From: an uncultured Bifidobacterium sp.
GTDB taxonomy: Bacteria > Actinomycetota > Actinomycetes > Actinomycetales > Bifidobacteriaceae
Reading direction: 5' to 3'
Length of the DNA stretch: 7,328 nucleotides
Assembly: GCA_937874315.1 (NCBI GenBank)
Contig: CALNAE010000282.1
Coordinates: forward strand, 1 to 7,328
Part shown: piece by piece, positions 6,440-7,328 of the stretch
Position numbering within the stretch: the stretch's first letter is position 1
How the letters are laid out: the number at the start of each line of letters is the position of its first letter
Notes under the pieces: model-generated
What the model saw: only the letters and a program-made list of their open reading frames with translations
Database searches by the model: none
What the model was told of the DNA's origin: nothing
Program-made: the position numbers and the translations under genes

Positions 6440-6503
6440 GAGTGTTCCTTTCGATGCTTCTCTGGCATCGTGCCGTTATGGCGGGAAAGCCTTATGCGAT
6501 GCC
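6440..6503 (-). promoter_or_regulatory. Exporter leader with ribosome binding site and alternative hairpins
   Basis: Reading the minus strand 5' to 3': element A GGCATCG (6503-6497), 26 nt, element B CGATGCC (6470-6464), 6 nt, element C GCATCG (6457-6452), then at once the ribosome binding site AAAGGA (6451-6446) and the GTG. B can pair with A (7 bp) or with C (6 bp, 7-nt loop), not with both. The B:C hairpin would abut the ribosome binding site. This could be a translational switch, or the CGATGC-N7-GCATCG dyad could be an operator for an unlinked repressor. No convincing promoter boxes are seen; TTTCGG and CATAAG spaced 17 nt (6519-6491) are a weak possibility. Confidence 0.45.
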
Positions 6504-6505
6504 GA

Positions 6506-6536
6506 TACCGCGGCCGAAACGACTAGGCTGCCGGTA
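6506..6536. repeat. Imperfect inverted repeat in the carrier intergenic region
   Basis: TACCGCGGCC (6506-6515) can pair with GGCTG (6526-6530) and CGGTA (6532-6536) across a 10-nt loop, with one bulged C and one G-T pair. It overlaps the next dyad by three bases. No T-run follows on either strand. Confidence 0.4.
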
Positions 6537-6559
6537 CAGCTACGCCACCGTAGCAGTAC
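6534..6559. repeat. 26-bp inverted repeat in the carrier intergenic region
   Basis: GTAC-A-GCTACG, a 4-nt CCAC centre, then CGTAGC-A-GTAC. Ten of the eleven arm positions pair, and the sole mismatch is A opposite A. It lies about 95 bp upstream of the exporter start and 154 bp past the MHS carrier stop. The compact symmetry suits either a repressor operator or a terminator stem; there is no T-run to favour the latter. Confidence 0.55.
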
Positions 6560-6607
6560 ACCCCACCGCACGGTGCCGCATGATGTCGCATGGTGGAGAT
6601 GGGGTGT
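6558..6607. repeat. 50-bp inverted repeat ACACCCCA/TGGGGTGT
   Basis: ACACCCCA (6558-6565) and TGGGGTGT (6600-6607) are perfect 8-bp arms around 34 nt. An alternative CCACC/GGTGG pairing (6563-6567 with 6592-6596) is also possible. The centre holds a direct repeat, CGCATGATGT then CGCATGGTGG (6578-6597). The element abuts the 26-bp dyad. It could end MHS-carrier transcription, but no T-run is seen. Confidence 0.4.
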
Positions 6608-6712
6608 CTTATGACGATGTGTGTAGCCGGCATATGGTGCCGTGGGGATGCGCTGCCGCGTGGGTGCCGCGTGATGATACGTGACGCCGTACGGTCGTTG
6701 GCCGAGGAACTG

Positions 6713-7328
6713 CTACCGATCGAAATCGATGTCCTTGCTTTCCTTGAACGCGAGCAGGGCGACGAGGGCCAGAGCCGCCATGGCCGCCATGTACCAGCCC
6801 AACGACCAGATGCCATAGTGGCTTACCAGCCAAGTGGCGATGGTCGGTGCGAACGCACCTCCGAGAATGGCCGCCAGATTATAGGAGAAACCGGCGCCTG
6901 AATACCGCACCTTCATGGGGAACATCTCCGGCAGATACGCGCCGCAGGGCCCGAACAGACTGCCCATGAGCATGAACCCGATGCATAGGAAAAGCAGCGC
7001 GCCGAGGAAATTACGCTGGCCGGTGAGCAGGCCGGGGGCCGCGAAGCTGAAGACGAGCGTCGCGGCGGTCGCGACGACAAGCACCCGCTTGCGCCCCACG
7101 GCATCTGCACGCAGGCAGCTGAGGACAATGAAGCCGGCGAAGAAGAAGACGGAGAACACCTGCATGAACAGATACTCATGTTGGCTGAATCCCAGATTCT
7201 TCACGCCATAGGAGAGCGACCAAGTGCCGAGAATATAGAACAGGGTGTAGGTGATGCCCATGGCGAGGGTACCGAGCACGACTTCCTTCGCAAAATGGCG
7301 CAGCTCTAAGAGCGGATGGTGCGCAGTG
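6713..7328 (-). CDS. MHS-family metabolite:proton symporter, C-terminal part (MFS)
   Basis: Partial membrane carrier; its start lies beyond the right edge. The frame is open to the window end and 204 residues are visible, ending at a TAG at 6715-6713. The visible part corresponds to the end of the central loop and helices 7-12 of a 12-helix carrier. It begins HHPLLELRHFAKEV, typical of the loop before helix 7. The helix 8/9 loop ADAVGRKRV is a motif A copy. The segment GPCGAYLPEMFPMKVRYSGA followed by a GGAFAP stretch is the clearest family mark, matching the proline/betaine, citrate and ketoglutarate group (ProP, ShiA, KgtP). Such proteins usually import an organic acid, betaine or similar solute with protons. 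The solute here is not deducible. A GTG at 7279 is an internal codon, not the start. Confidence 0.9.
   Translation of the reverse strand, partial: TAHHPLLELRHFAKEVVLGTLAMGITYTLFYILGTWSLSYGVKNLGFSQHEYLFMQVFSVFFFAGFIVLSCLRADAVGRKRVLVVATAATLVFSFAAPGLLTGQRNFLGALLFLCIGFMLMGSLFGPCGAYLPEMFPMKVRYSGAGFSYNLAAILGGAFAPTIATWLVSHYGIWSLGWYMAAMAALALVALLAFKESKDIDFDR

Noticed and set aside
6590..6901. Plus-strand 103-residue ORF spanning the intergenic region and MHS carrier end
   Set aside because: Its second half is antisense to conserved carrier sequence, and the first half shows no family features or ribosome binding site.

Overview
The window is high-GC DNA with densely packed genes and mostly G/C-ending codons. 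The genes look actinobacterial: a lipoprotein-type binding-protein ABC importer, an LmrB-like drug exporter, and a metabolite:proton symporter (MHS) type carrier. I infer Actinomycetota, most likely a bifidobacterium or close relative. No rRNA or other marker in the window proves this.

Layout. Positions 1-793 contain no convincing gene but are rich in repeats. They hold a 176-bp element with 34-bp inverted arms (each arm two related 14-mers), a triple CCATGGGG repeat, and about 220 bp of strongly G-rich degenerate repeats including a canonical G-quadruplex motif. A leader follows for the first gene. Positions 794-5027 (+) form a four-gene ABC importer operon: solute-binding lipoprotein, two permeases and an ATPase, with gaps or overlaps of at most 17 nt. 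The lipoprotein gene begins inside a 9-bp tandem repeat that supplies four in-frame ATG codons. On the minus strand follow a 14-helix DHA2-family exporter (4997-6439, GTG start) and the C-terminal two thirds or less of an MHS carrier (6713 to the right edge, its start lying outside the window). The 273 bp between these two carriers are crowded with inverted repeats.

How it works together. The lipoprotein should capture a substrate outside the membrane and deliver it to the permease heterodimer, powered by the ATPase. The family is the iron/polyamine/aminophosphonate-like type, and the sequence does not reveal the substrate. The exporter converges on the importer operon, and the two genes overlap tail to tail by 31 bp. 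No shared pathway is evident between the importer and the two secondary carriers.

The protein genes are ordinary transporters. The unusual material is non-coding: the 141-316 inverted-repeat element, the G-rich repeat block, the repeated start codons at 791-826, and the hairpins ahead of the exporter. None of these amounts to a demonstrated new system.
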